DNA of 22,491 bases from Sphingopyxis sp. (GCA_013911715.1 JACEST010000015.1:1-22491); one strand, 5' to 3'; shown: positions 1 to 7,710, numbered from the stretch's first letter. Notes: a model not told the origin generated them from the sequence alone. A program made the numbers and translations.

Positions 1-1854
1 AAGGAAAAGGGCGAAGGCAAAAGCAAGAAAGAATCCGCGCTCGACCAGTTCACGGTCAATTTGAATGAAAAGGCCAAGGTCGGCAAAGTCGATCCGCTGA
101 TCGGCCGCCATACCGAGGTTGACCGGACGATCCAGATCCTGTGCCGCCGGTCCAAGAACAACCCGCTTTATGTCGGCGACCCCGGTGTCGGCAAAACCGC
201 GATTGCCGAGGGGCTGGCGCGCAAGATTATCGAAGGCGACGTGCCCGAGGTGCTGCTGCCCGCCGTCATCTTCAGCCTCGACATGGGCGCATTGCTCGCG
301 GGCACGCGCTATCGCGGCGATTTTGAGGAGCGGCTGAAACAGGTCGTCACCGAGCTCGAGGCGATGCCCGACGCGATCCTGTTCATCGACGAAATTCACA
401 CCGTCATCGGCGCGGGCGCGACCAGCGGCGGCGCGATGGATGCGTCGAACCTGCTCAAACCCGCATTGTCGGGCGGGTCGATCCGCTGCATCGGCTCGAC
501 CACCTACAAGGAGTTTCGCAACCATTTCGAGAAGGACCGCGCGCTGCTGCGCCGCTTCCAGAAAATCGACGTGATCGAGCCGAGCCTTGAGGATACCAAG
601 AAAATCCTCGCGGGCTTGCGCGAGGCGTTCGAGAACCACCACAAGGTGAAATATACCCCCGACGCAATCAAGGCGGCGGTCGAGCTGTCGGCGCGTTACA
701 TCAACGACCGGAAATTGCCCGACAAGGCCATCGACGTGATCGACGAGGTCGGCGCAATGCAGATGCTCGTCCCGCCGAACAAGCGCAAGAAAACGATCAC
801 CGCCAAGGATATCGAGGCGGTGATCGCAACCATGGCGCGCATCCCGGCGAAAACCGTGTCGACCGACGACAAGCGCCTGCTCGAACATCTCGAAACCGAC
901 TTGAAGCGCGTCGTGTTCGGCCAGAATAATGCCATTGAAATCCTGTCGAGCGCGATCAAGCTGAGCCGCGCGGGCCTGCGCGATCCCGAAAAGCCGATCG
1001 GCAATTATCTCTTTTCGGGCCCCACCGGCGTCGGCAAGACCGAGGTCGCGAAACAGCTCGCGCTCCTCCTCGGCATCCCGCTCGAACGCTTTGACATGTC
1101 CGAATATATGGAACGCCATTCGGTCAGCCGCCTGATCGGCGCGCCGCCGGGCTATGTTGGCTATGATCAAGGCGGGCTGCTGACCGATGCGGTCGACAAA
1201 AACCCGCACTGCGTGCTGCTGCTCGACGAAATTGAAAAGGCGCACCCTGACCTGTTCAACATCCTGCTGCAGGTGATGGACAATGGCCGCCTGACCGACC
1301 ACCACGGCAAAACCGTCGATTTCCGCAACGTCATATTGATCATGACGACCAATGCCGGCGCGTCCGACATGGCGCGCGAGAGCATCGGGTTCGGCAACAG
1401 CACGCGCGAGGATGTGCAGGAAGAAGCGGTGAAACGCATGTTCACCCCCGAATTCCGCAACCGCCTCGATGCCATCGTCCCCTTCGGCTATCTGCCGCCC
1501 GAAGTCGTCGCGCGCGTGGTCGACAAGTTCATCCTGCAACTCGAACTGCAACTGGCCGACCGCAACGTGCATATCCAATTGGACGACGAAGCCCGCGCCT
1601 GGCTCACCTCAAAGGGTTACGACAAACTCTACGGCGCGCGCCCGATGGGGCGGCTCATTCAGGAAAAGATCAAACAGCCGCTGGCCGAAGAACTGCTGTT
1701 CGGCAAACTCGTCCACGGCGGCGAGGTGAAGGTGAAACTGAAACAAGGCGAGGACGCCAAGGTGGGCAATCCGCTGGCGTTCGAAATTGTCGCCGCACCG
1801 CCCAAGGCGAGCAAGGCCAAGGGGAAGGCGAAGGTGGATAAGGGGGCGGAGTGA
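1..1854 (+). CDS. clpA: ATP-dependent Clp protease ATP-binding subunit ClpA (5' end missing)
   Basis: ClpA is the hexameric AAA+ unfoldase that feeds substrates into ClpP in the cytoplasm. The reading frame is open from base 1, so the N-terminal adaptor-binding (ClpS) domain lies outside the window. Two AAA modules are visible: the first with Walker A GDPGVGKT (about 175-198) and Walker B LFIDEIHT, the second with Walker A GPTGVGKT (about 1018-1041) and Walker B LLLDEIEKAHPD. The D2 module carries the SIGF tripeptide region, the ClpP-docking loop, as IGF rather than the IGL of E. coli ClpA. The protein ends in a Lys/Ala-rich tail of about 20 residues beyond the conserved C-terminal domain. 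Identification as ClpA rather than ClpB rests on the short spacing between the two AAA modules, with no long M-domain coiled coil, and on the ClpP loop. Confidence 0.97.
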   Translation, partial: KEKGEGKSKKESALDQFTVNLNEKAKVGKVDPLIGRHTEVDRTIQILCRRSKNNPLYVGDPGVGKTAIAEGLARKIIEGDVPEVLLPAVIFSLDMGALLAGTRYRGDFEERLKQVVTELEAMPDAILFIDEIHTVIGAGATSGGAMDASNLLKPALSGGSIRCIGSTTYKEFRNHFEKDRALLRRFQKIDVIEPSLEDTKKILAGLREAFENHHKVKYTPDAIKAAVELSARYINDRKLPDKAIDVIDEVGAMQMLVPPNKRKKTITAKDIEAVIATMARIPAKTVSTDDKRLLEHLETDLKRVVFGQNNAIEILSSAIKLSRAGLRDPEKPIGNYLFSGPTGVGKTEVAKQLALLLGIPLERFDMSEYMERHSVSRLIGAPPGYVGYDQGGLLTDAVDKNPHCVLLLDEIEKAHPDLFNILLQVMDNGRLTDHHGKTVDFRNVILIMTTNAGASDMARESIGFGNSTREDVQEEAVKRMFTPEFRNRLDAIVPFGYLPPEVVARVVDKFILQLELQLADRNVHIQLDDEARAWLTSKGYDKLYGARPMGRLIQEKIKQPLAEELLFGKLVHGGEVKVKLKQGEDAKVGNPLAFEIVAAPPKASKAKGKAKVDKGAE

Positions 1855-1868
1855 GGCGGCAACTCCGC
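1846..1868 (+). terminator. possible weak hairpin at the clpA stop codon
   Basis: GCGGAGT (1846-1852) pairs with ACTCCGC (1862-1868) across a 9-nt loop that contains the clpA stop codon. No T tract follows, so this is at best a weak or Rho-assisted terminator. It could equally be chance in GC-rich DNA. Confidence 0.2.
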
Positions 1869-1913
1869 ATGACCTTCATAGCTTATGGCGCGACGTGATC
1901 AGGGGCAGCAAGC

Positions 1914-3119
1914 GTGAAAAATCGAGGCAAGCCAACACTGCTTTTAGTTGTGACCATGTTTGCGACAATTGCTGCCTTAGGTTTCCCAGTTTTGGCACAG
2001 ATATCGGCTGACAACGAAAGCGCCGCTGCCGGCGATGTTATTCCGAGCGATTTCAAAGGTAAAATCACTTACGCTGGAAGTTACAGCCGGTCAGTCGCAA
2101 TCGTACCCCGCGCGGGGACTAATCCTAGCAGAGGCGCTAGAACAGAATCCTTTCAAGGAAATCTCACCTATGAAATTTCCTATAATGGCCCCAAATTCAC
2201 TGGAAACTACAGCGAACCAGGCGGTAATTTTCGTACCAGCGGAACCTTTAAAGGCACGCGCAGCGGTCAGATTTGCCAAGTCGAATTCGACAATGGAATG
2301 CGCGTTACTGCATCATGTGGTCTCACACGGTTCTCGATCGTCACCACATTTGCGGGGGAATGGGGACGCAAGACCGATGTGACGGTTGATTTGAAACAGG
2401 CCGCCATTGTCGACTTTGCTGAACTTGATCGAAAGAAAGCCGCAACGGACGCGAAGCGGTGGGAACAGACCGCATCAGCTTTTGCCGGAAACGCGCCCCG
2501 CAGCGTTACGCCTGCATCGGGGGAGGAACTGCGACTGGAGGCGCTATGCAACAAGTCACAATGGGCCAGCTGCGAGCCCTATGCGCGCCTCAGAGCGCCT
2601 CGGCTGCTGAAGAACTGCGAAGCAGGAGATTTGGGCGCGTGTTATTCATACGCTAGCTCGGCCAGGAGCAATGCAGGGAGTCAGTTTGATATTTGGTATG
2701 TTCCGAAGGCGCTACCGGCGATGAAAATAGCGTGCGAACATTGGCAAACAACCACCAATGAAGGTTGGAATTATGCAGATCGCTGTGAAATCCGGGACAT
2801 CCTCGAACGTAAGGCACGGTTTGATTCAATTCCATCGAATATATCCTCAACTACCAAAGAGCAGCGAGGCTTGTGCATAGCAAGATCAGATCGAGTTATT
2901 GGATATGAGATACGAAAAACGGGATTAACTGGTCGAAACTCGGAAGGTGACTATGCTGAACAAACAGAGTCAGTACCTGTAATGGAATTCACTTTTAAGA
3001 ATAATTGCAAGTTCCCAGTTAAGGCACGTTGTTCTAGCGGAACATTTGATTTAAGCAACAACATAATAACACTCGCTCCTTCGCAATCAACAACCGCTTG
3101 CCAACTGTTTTACGTGTAG
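1914..3119 (+). CDS. secreted Cys-rich protein of unknown function with Sel1-like segment
   Basis: Not recognised as a named family. The chosen GTG start (1914) has AGGGG at 1901-1905, 8 nt upstream; a nearby ATG (1885) is out of frame. The 401-residue product starts with a positively charged, hydrophobic signal peptide ending VLA-Q, so it is probably periplasmic or exported. After that comes a beta-rich region of about 150 residues with many Gly, Thr and aromatic residues. A middle region has regularly spaced cysteines, including CEAGDLGAC (C235/C243), which resembles the Cys-bridged Sel1-like repeats of Hcp-type proteins. The C-terminal part (about residues 300-401) has further Cys pairs and a beta-sandwich look. 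The 3' half is clearly less GC-rich than clpA, and its codon use is less biased, which suggests a younger or transferred gene. It sits 59 nt behind clpA on the same strand. The reading frame and export look sound; the function is unknown. Confidence 0.7.
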   Translation: MKNRGKPTLLLVVTMFATIAALGFPVLAQISADNESAAAGDVIPSDFKGKITYAGSYSRSVAIVPRAGTNPSRGARTESFQGNLTYEISYNGPKFTGNYSEPGGNFRTSGTFKGTRSGQICQVEFDNGMRVTASCGLTRFSIVTTFAGEWGRKTDVTVDLKQAAIVDFAELDRKKAATDAKRWEQTASAFAGNAPRSVTPASGEELRLEALCNKSQWASCEPYARLRAPRLLKNCEAGDLGACYSYASSARSNAGSQFDIWYVPKALPAMKIACEHWQTTTNEGWNYADRCEIRDILERKARFDSIPSNISSTTKEQRGLCIARSDRVIGYEIRKTGLTGRNSEGDYAEQTESVPVMEFTFKNNCKFPVKARCSSGTFDLSNNIITLAPSQSTTACQLFYV

Positions 3120-3265
3120 TAATCAGGATGCGTCGATGTAGTTCGAATGGATTTGGCGGATAGGGTAATCACTATACTTAACGCCCAAACTTTCAGGGCC
3201 GCACCCTCGGCTGGGGACACGCAATAGCATGTCGCCGACCAATATTGTGCACATCACCACTGCAA

Positions 3266-3385
3266 TCTCTGCGGACCCCTGCGTCTCTGCGTGAAACCAA
3301 ATCGCACGGTTTGCGACCGCCGCACCCGATGCTGGCACACGCACTTGCGAAATGTTTCGCGCAGAGACGCAAAGATCCGCAGAGA
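3266..3385. repeat. long imperfect inverted repeat A (CTCTGCG-type)
   Basis: Arm 3266-3297 is the reverse complement of arm 3354-3385 at 28 of 32 positions, with a loop of 56 nt. The arms carry the GCAGAGACGC motif. The arms resemble the CACAAAGGCACGAAGG-type arms of the element at 3908-4057, so both probably belong to one non-coding repeat family. No coding capacity, no target-site duplication seen. Confidence 0.75.
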
Positions 3386-3430
3386 CGATGGCTTGCGCCG
3401 ATGCGTCCGGGCGTTTCGTAGTGGCGGAGT

Positions 3431-3628
3431 AAATCCTCCCCGGAACGAGTTTGAGGTTGGGCTGCCCCGGCAGTCCAAGATTGTGCCGGGGGCACAATCG
3501 ACCTCAAACTGGTGCCCCGCAGGGGCGGAGGGGTCGCCGTCGGCCTTGCACCCATGCCGCGCCACCGCGCCCGCTTTTGACCGCCCCCTCCGTCGCTTCG
3601 CGCCACCTCCCCGTTCCGGGGAGGATTT
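3431..3628. repeat. palindromic sphingomonad-type element, copy 1 (interrupted)
   Basis: The ends are AAATCCTCCCCGGAACG at the left and the matching TTCCGGGGAGGATTT at the right; the interior has GCCCCGCAGGGGCGGAGGGG and CCCCCTCCGTCGCTTCGCG. Same orientation as the copy at 13382-13520 and opposite to the copy at 4888-5024. The left arm is broken after GGAACG by a 63-nt palindrome (3448-3510) that replaces about 4 nt of the usual arm. The interior shares the CATGCCGCGCCACCGCGCCC stretch (read in reverse) with copy 2, so these two are closer relatives of each other than of copy 3. Confidence 0.85.
3448..3510. repeat. nested palindrome inside repeat copy 1
   Basis: AGTTTGAGGT (3448-3457) pairs with ACCTCAAACT (3501-3510). 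Between them are two more hairpins: CTGCC-CC-GGCAG (3462-3473) and the perfect GATTGTGCC-GGG-GGCACAATC (3479-3499). The other two copies of the host element lack it, so it looks like an insertion or replacement. Confidence 0.75.
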
Positions 3629-3782
3629 TAGAACGCCCGCCTTTGCTAACGGAGATTTCTTCGCGCCTTTGCGTGAGATATTTTCCGCTGTCCTACACGC
3701 TCACGCCCTGTCATCCTCCGCGCTCGGCTCTTTACAATCGTCAATTCCGTCCGCGCGCCGCGACCCTGAGCCTATCTTCACA

Positions 3783-3835
3783 AAAGCTACAAAGGATACA
3801 GTTTGACTGAATCTGGCGGTATCTTTTGTATCTTT
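3783..3835. repeat. 17-bp-arm palindrome
   Basis: Left arm 3783-3799 (AAAGCTACAAAGGATAC) and right arm 3819-3835 (GTATCTTTTGTATCTTT) are reverse complements at 15 of 17 positions, with a 19-nt loop. AT-rich compared with its surroundings. Function unknown; it could be a further small repeat or part of a non-coding transcript that ends at 3905. Confidence 0.6.
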
Positions 3836-3877
3836 AGCGCCGCGTCATGCGCCGCCGAGGATGTGCAGTATCGCGTG

Positions 3878-3905
3878 AAGCCCGCGCAGTTTTCCGGGCT
3901 TTTTT
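3878..3905 (+). terminator. intrinsic terminator without an obvious gene
   Basis: AAGCCCG (3878-3884) pairs with CGGGCTT (3895-3901) around a 10-nt loop, followed directly by a run of T up to 3905. The nearest upstream gene on this strand ends at 3119, more than 750 nt away. It may close a long 3' untranslated region, an unrecognised small RNA, or be the remnant of a lost gene. Confidence 0.55.
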
Positions 3906-3907
3906 GG

Positions 3908-4057
3908 TTCGCACAAAGACACAAAGGCACGAAGGAGGAGCCTATGCCGCAAAGCGGCCTTCATTAACGCGGCCATCGCGACCTGTGGCAACGTCGGGAT
4001 GACAAAGGGCCTATCGGCCCGAACCACATTCTTCGTGCCTTCGTGTCTTCGTGCGAA
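3908..4057. repeat. long imperfect inverted repeat B (CACAAAGGCACGAAGG-type)
   Basis: Arm 3908-3936 is the reverse complement of arm 4029-4057 at 26 of 29 positions, with a loop of 92 nt. The arms are built of short ACAAAG/CACGAAGG units. The right arm ends 64 nt before the 3' end of the nuclease gene. MITE-like in size and form, but without a transposase or a visible target-site duplication. Confidence 0.75.
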
Positions 4058-4121
4058 ACCCCATATCGCTGCTGCCGAATTCCTGCACGACAGTGTGAAG
4101 TCCCTCAGAAATCCGCGCCCC

Positions 4122-4781
4122 TCAGCACCACGGCTGCCGCCCACTGCCATACCAGCGCGCCAGGCCTTCATCGACCAGCACGCCGCCCAAGCTGTCCCCA
4201 TCGCGCGTCACGGTGCGCAGCGCGCGGTCGTAGCGGTCGTCCTCGCCGCCCGCCAAACTGAACGGCCCGGCGTTGAGAAGGCTGTGGAGCCGCCGCGTCG
4301 CCGCCTCCCCCAGCCGAGCTTCCTCGGCGCAGCGCGGCGGGTGGGTTTCGGGGGTATCGATGTCGGCGATGCGGATTTTCTGGCCCTGGAACCAGAAAGT
4401 GTCGCCATCGACGACGCAGTTGGTCCCGCCGCCGCTGTGGCACAGTCCGAAGCGTGCGCGCAGCCGGTCGGTGGGCGCGGCAATGGCGCCGCCCCCGCCG
4501 CCAAAGGCACGTACCGGTGCCGTTGCGGTCGGGCGCGGCAAATCAGCGGGGGCCTGCCAATCGTTGCTCGGCACATCGGCATAGGAATTCGCCGGATCTC
4601 TGGACGCCGCGTCCCACGGCACGGGCATTCCGGCTTGAAAATAGGCGAGCGCGGCGACGAAGGCCGCCAACCCGATCAGCCGGAAATCGACCAGCGCAGC
4701 CCGCGCGCGCCGCTGCAACGGTCCGCGCGCATACCAGCGCTGCCTGCGCCGATAGCTATCGATGCTGGTCCACTGCGCCAT
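4122..4781 (-). CDS. membrane-anchored thermonuclease-family (SNase-like) protein
   Basis: Staphylococcal-nuclease-fold protein of 219 residues, probably a Ca2+-dependent phosphodiesterase acting on nucleic acid outside the cytoplasmic membrane. After a basic N-terminus there is one membrane helix (about residues 33-50) and a Pro/Ala-rich linker, then the SNase domain. It has CVVDGDTFW (first Ca2+-ligand Asp), KIRIADIDTPET (catalytic Arg, second Asp and Glu), and DRYDRALR with the second Arg region, ending LVDEGLARWYG. The key residues of the family are therefore present. The frame is open further upstream to 5138, but that part runs through a palindromic repeat and gives low-complexity sequence, so ATG 4781 is chosen; no strong ribosome binding site precedes it. 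The gene stands alone between repeat-rich stretches. The protein ends soon after the last conserved strand, as many alphaproteobacterial members seem to. Confidence 0.85.
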   Translation of the reverse strand: MAQWTSIDSYRRRQRWYARGPLQRRARAALVDFRLIGLAAFVAALAYFQAGMPVPWDAASRDPANSYADVPSNDWQAPADLPRPTATAPVRAFGGGGGAIAAPTDRLRARFGLCHSGGGTNCVVDGDTFWFQGQKIRIADIDTPETHPPRCAEEARLGEAATRRLHSLLNAGPFSLAGGEDDRYDRALRTVTRDGDSLGGVLVDEGLARWYGSGRQPWC

Positions 4782-4887
4782 GGGCGCATCATGCCGCAAG
4801 TGGCTTACCCAAATCCTAATGCGTTCGCGCCGGATTGGGGGGCAACAACGGGGGATTGAACCGTGGCGGTGCCGTTTCGCTGCCAGA

Positions 4888-5024
4888 AAATCCTCCCCGG
4901 AACGGGGAGGTGGCGCGAAGCGACGGAGGGGGCGGGCGAAGGTGGGCGCGGTGGCGCGGCATGGCGTCAGCCGATAGCGGCCCCTCCGCCCCTGCGGGGC
5001 ACCTCCCCGTTCCGGGGAGGATTT
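4888..5024. repeat. palindromic sphingomonad-type element, copy 2
   Basis: Perfect 25-nt inverted arms (4888-4912 and 5000-5024), each of which contains its own hairpin CCTCCCCGGAACGGGGAGG. Inside are the subarms GGCGCGAAGCGACGGAGGGG on the left and CCCCTCCGCCCCTGCGGGG on the right. Opposite orientation to copies 1 and 3. It fills most of the gap between the divergent nuclease gene and nhaA; apart from it, 4782-5101 shows only the nhaA ribosome binding site. Confidence 0.9.
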
Positions 5025-5101
5025 GCTGTCCGCTTTTGCGTGACCCCGCCGCCCGGCTTGGTTAGGATGGGTCAGCCAGCAATAACAAGGAGCAACATCC
5101 C

Positions 5102-6382
5102 GTGTCCGCGTCCAACCCCGCCCACCCCCGCTCAGCACTGCGCGACTTTCTGGAAAGCGAAAGCGCGGGCGGATTGCTGCTGATGGGCGCGGCGGCGCTG
5201 GCGTTGTTGATCGCCAATTCGGCGCTGGGTGAGATGTATCACCACCTGATCCACGCGGTCACCGGGCCGACCCTGACCCCCAAGCTGGGGCCGATGACCG
5301 TCCATCTGTGGATCAACGACGGGCTGATGGCGATATTCTTCCTGCTCGTCGGGCTGGAGATCAAGCGCGAGTTCGTCGACGGGCGGCTAGCGACATGGAG
5401 CCAGCGGCGGTTGCCGATGATCGCGGCGGCGGCGGGGATGGCGGTGCCCGCGCTCATCTATCTCGCCATTGCGGGCAGCACACCGGGGCTGGCCAATGGC
5501 TGGGCGATCCCCGCCGCGACCGACATTGCCTTTGCCATCGGCGTGCTCGCGCTGCTCGGCCCGCGCGCGCCGACGTCGCTCAAGCTGTTCCTCGTCACCG
5601 TCGCCATCGTCGATGACATGGGCGCGGTGGTGATCATTGCGCTCTTCTATACCGCCAGCATCGATTTCACCGCGCTGGCGGCCGCCGCAATCATCTTTGC
5701 GGTGATGCTGGGGCTGGGGCGCATGGGGCAAAAGCGGCTGAGCATTTTTCTCGTCCTCGCCGCAATGCTGTGGTTCGCGATGCTGCTATCGGGCGTGCAC
5801 GCGACCATCGCGGGCGTGCTGACGGCGATGACCATCCCGATCGAGCGAACTCCGGGCGCGCCCGACAGCGCGACTTCACCGCTCCACCGGCTGGAACATG
5901 CGCTGCATCCGTGGGTGGCGTTCGCGATTGTGCCCATCTTCGGCTTTGCCAATGCAGGGGTCGACATCACCGGCATGACCGCGGCGCAGCTGATGGCGCC
6001 GATGCCGCTCGGCATCGCGCTCGGGTTGTTTCTGGGCAAGCAGCTCGGGATTTTCGCGGCGGTCTGGCTGGCGGTAAAGGCCGGGTTCGGTGCCAAGCTG
6101 CGCGGCGCGACTTGGGTGCAGATTTATGGCGTGGCATCGCTGTGTGGCATCGGCTTTACGATGAGCCTGTTCATCGGCGGCCTCGCCTTCACCGATCCGG
6201 CACTGGTCGAAGAAGCGAAGATTGGCACACTAATGGGGTCCTTCGCGTCGGGCATTTTGGGCTATCTGATCCTGCGCCTGTGCGCGCTCCACCCCGGCCA
6301 TGTGCGCGAGGAAGCGGCAAAGGCGGCGGAGATTGATGCGGACGGCGATGTGGCGAGCATGGAAGAGGCGATGAAGGGATGA
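5102..6382 (+). CDS. nhaA: Na+/H+ antiporter NhaA
   Basis: Inner-membrane electrogenic antiporter that exports Na+ (or Li+) in exchange for protons, used for sodium tolerance and pH homeostasis. The 426-residue protein has about twelve hydrophobic helices and the NhaA hallmarks: LVGLEIKREF, ATDIAFAIGVLALLG (D141, equivalent to E. coli D133) and VAIVDDMGAVVIIALFY (D171/D172, equivalent to the essential D163/D164 pair). A hydrophilic tail rich in Glu, Ala and Asp of about 30 residues follows the last helix. GTG start at 5102, with AAGGAG at 5087-5092 nine bases upstream. The stop codon overlaps the start of the next gene in ATGA, so the two are probably co-translated. Confidence 0.97.
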   Translation: MSASNPAHPRSALRDFLESESAGGLLLMGAAALALLIANSALGEMYHHLIHAVTGPTLTPKLGPMTVHLWINDGLMAIFFLLVGLEIKREFVDGRLATWSQRRLPMIAAAAGMAVPALIYLAIAGSTPGLANGWAIPAATDIAFAIGVLALLGPRAPTSLKLFLVTVAIVDDMGAVVIIALFYTASIDFTALAAAAIIFAVMLGLGRMGQKRLSIFLVLAAMLWFAMLLSGVHATIAGVLTAMTIPIERTPGAPDSATSPLHRLEHALHPWVAFAIVPIFGFANAGVDITGMTAAQLMAPMPLGIALGLFLGKQLGIFAAVWLAVKAGFGAKLRGATWVQIYGVASLCGIGFTMSLFIGGLAFTDPALVEEAKIGTLMGSFASGILGYLILRLCALHPGHVREEAAKAAEIDADGDVASMEEAMKG

Positions 6383-7710
6383 GGTCCACCACAATCGCAA
6401 CATTTGGCCTCATCATGCTGACCCTGCCGGGCTGCATGCAGCGGACAGAGGTTGCCACAATCACAACTATAGCGCCGGAGCCGGCCAACAAACTGACGAT
6501 GTCGCTCGACCAGATTGCGCGCACTTATGTCGCGCTCAGCCTGGAAATCGGTACCCATGAGGCCGGCTATATAGACGCCTATTACGGGCCGCCGGAGATC
6601 CGCACTACTGCTGAAAGGGTCCCGCGTGCAAAGACGACGCTGCGGTCCGACATTGCCGGAATACGCAGAAATTTAGGGCTGCTCGCTGGCAAAATGCGAG
6701 GACCGGAAGCGCGCCGCATCGCCTTTCTCGACAAACAGCTCATCGCCGCCGACACGCGCCTCGCAATGATGGAAGGCGAAAAGTTCAAATTCGTCGACGA
6801 AGCCGAGCGCCTGTTCGGCGTGCGCCCTGCGCTGAAACCGCTCAGCGCCTATGACGCGGGGCTGGCCGAAATTGCCAAGCTGGTGCGCGGTGACGGCCCG
6901 CTGGCGGCGCGGGTCGATGCCTATCTCGACAGCTTCACCATCCCCAAGGACAAGCTGCTGCCGGTGTTTCAAGCGAGCATCGCCGCATGCCGTGCGCGCA
7001 CCGAGCGGCACATCGCGATGCCGCCGGGCGAAGACTTCAAACTCGAATTCGTCACGGGCAAATCGTGGAGCGGTTACAATTATTACCAAGGCAATTTCCA
7101 AAGCCTGATTCAGATCAATACCGACTTCCCCATCCGACTGTCGCGCGCGGTCGATCTGGGGTGTCACGAGGGGTATCCTGGCCATCACGCGCTCAATTTC
7201 CTCCTCGAGCAACGGCTGACGCGGGCGCGGGGGTGGATCGAGTTTAGCGTCTATCCCCTCTATAGCCCGCAAAGCCTGATCGCCGAGGGGACTGCCAATT
7301 ACGGCATCGCGATGGCCTTTCCTGGCAGTGACAAGGCGGCCTTTGAACGCGACGTGCTGACGCCGCTAGCGGGTATCGCGGCGCCCAGCGACGATAAATA
7401 TTGGCGGCTGAATGAAGCGATCAAAGCGGTGTCGGGCGCGCGGCTGACCATTGCGCAAATGTATCTCGACGGCGAAATCGACCGCGCCAAGGCGGTCGAA
7501 CTGACGCAGCAATATCTGCTGATGTCCAAGGCGCGCGCCGAGCAATCGGTCACCTTTACCGAGAATTACCGCAGCTATGTGATAAACTATGGCCTGGGCG
7601 AGGCGATGGTGAAGGCCGATGTCGAACGCGAGCCTGGCGAGGCCGCACGCTGGAAGCGGTTCGAGGCACTGATCAGCGAACCAACCCTGCCGGGTGAATT
7701 GCGGCAGTAG
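6379..7710 (+). CDS. DUF885-like zinc-metallopeptidase-type lipoprotein
   Basis: The N-terminus is a lipoprotein signal: hydrophobic stretch, then LPGC (C19), so the mature protein is probably lipid-anchored in the envelope. The 443-residue protein carries HEGYPGHH (residues 263-270) followed 33 residues later by AEGTANYG (E303). This is the HExxxxH...E arrangement of the gluzincin-like DUF885 family, whose members are thought to be zinc metallopeptidases. The long helical surroundings fit that fold. Its start lies within the ATGA overlap with the nhaA stop, and no separate promoter is needed. The substrate is unknown and there is no obvious link to Na+/H+ exchange. It converges with the next gene, leaving 12 nt. 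Confidence 0.8.
   Translation: MRSTTIATFGLIMLTLPGCMQRTEVATITTIAPEPANKLTMSLDQIARTYVALSLEIGTHEAGYIDAYYGPPEIRTTAERVPRAKTTLRSDIAGIRRNLGLLAGKMRGPEARRIAFLDKQLIAADTRLAMMEGEKFKFVDEAERLFGVRPALKPLSAYDAGLAEIAKLVRGDGPLAARVDAYLDSFTIPKDKLLPVFQASIAACRARTERHIAMPPGEDFKLEFVTGKSWSGYNYYQGNFQSLIQINTDFPIRLSRAVDLGCHEGYPGHHALNFLLEQRLTRARGWIEFSVYPLYSPQSLIAEGTANYGIAMAFPGSDKAAFERDVLTPLAGIAAPSDDKYWRLNEAIKAVSGARLTIAQMYLDGEIDRAKAVELTQQYLLMSKARAEQSVTFTENYRSYVINYGLGEAMVKADVEREPGEAARWKRFEALISEPTLPGELRQ

Larger units (their letters stand above)
3120..4121. other. gene-free, repeat-dense intergenic zone
   Basis: About 1 kb without a convincing gene. It contains two long imperfect inverted repeats with related arms (3266-3385, 3908-4057), a composite palindromic element (3431-3628) with a second palindrome inside it, a 17-bp-arm palindrome (3783-3835) and one intrinsic terminator (3878-3905). 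A further single arm of the first repeat type lies at 3657-3677 (TTCTTCGCGCCTTTGCGTGAG). Open frames here run through the repeats and have no ribosome binding sites or recognisable protein features. Positions 3120-3265 show nothing identifiable. Confidence 0.7.

Noticed and set aside
3123..3497. 124-codon minus-strand frame in the repeat zone
   Set aside because: Runs through two repeat elements, has no ribosome site and no recognisable protein features; the non-repeat part (about 40 codons) is too short to support.
3291..3806. 171-codon plus-strand frame in the repeat zone
   Set aside because: Encodes mainly the composite palindrome; low-complexity Arg/Pro/Ser-rich product of a kind often mis-annotated from such repeats.
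3120..5101. CRISPR array or mobile element with transposase
   Set aside because: The repeats are palindromic and irregularly spaced with no unique spacers of constant length, and no transposase or integrase frame is present.
4782..5138. N-terminal extension of the nuclease gene to 5138
   Set aside because: The extra 119 codons read through the palindromic element (SPERGGAPQGRRG-type sequence) and do not belong to the family; the membrane helix and nuclease domain start after ATG 4781.
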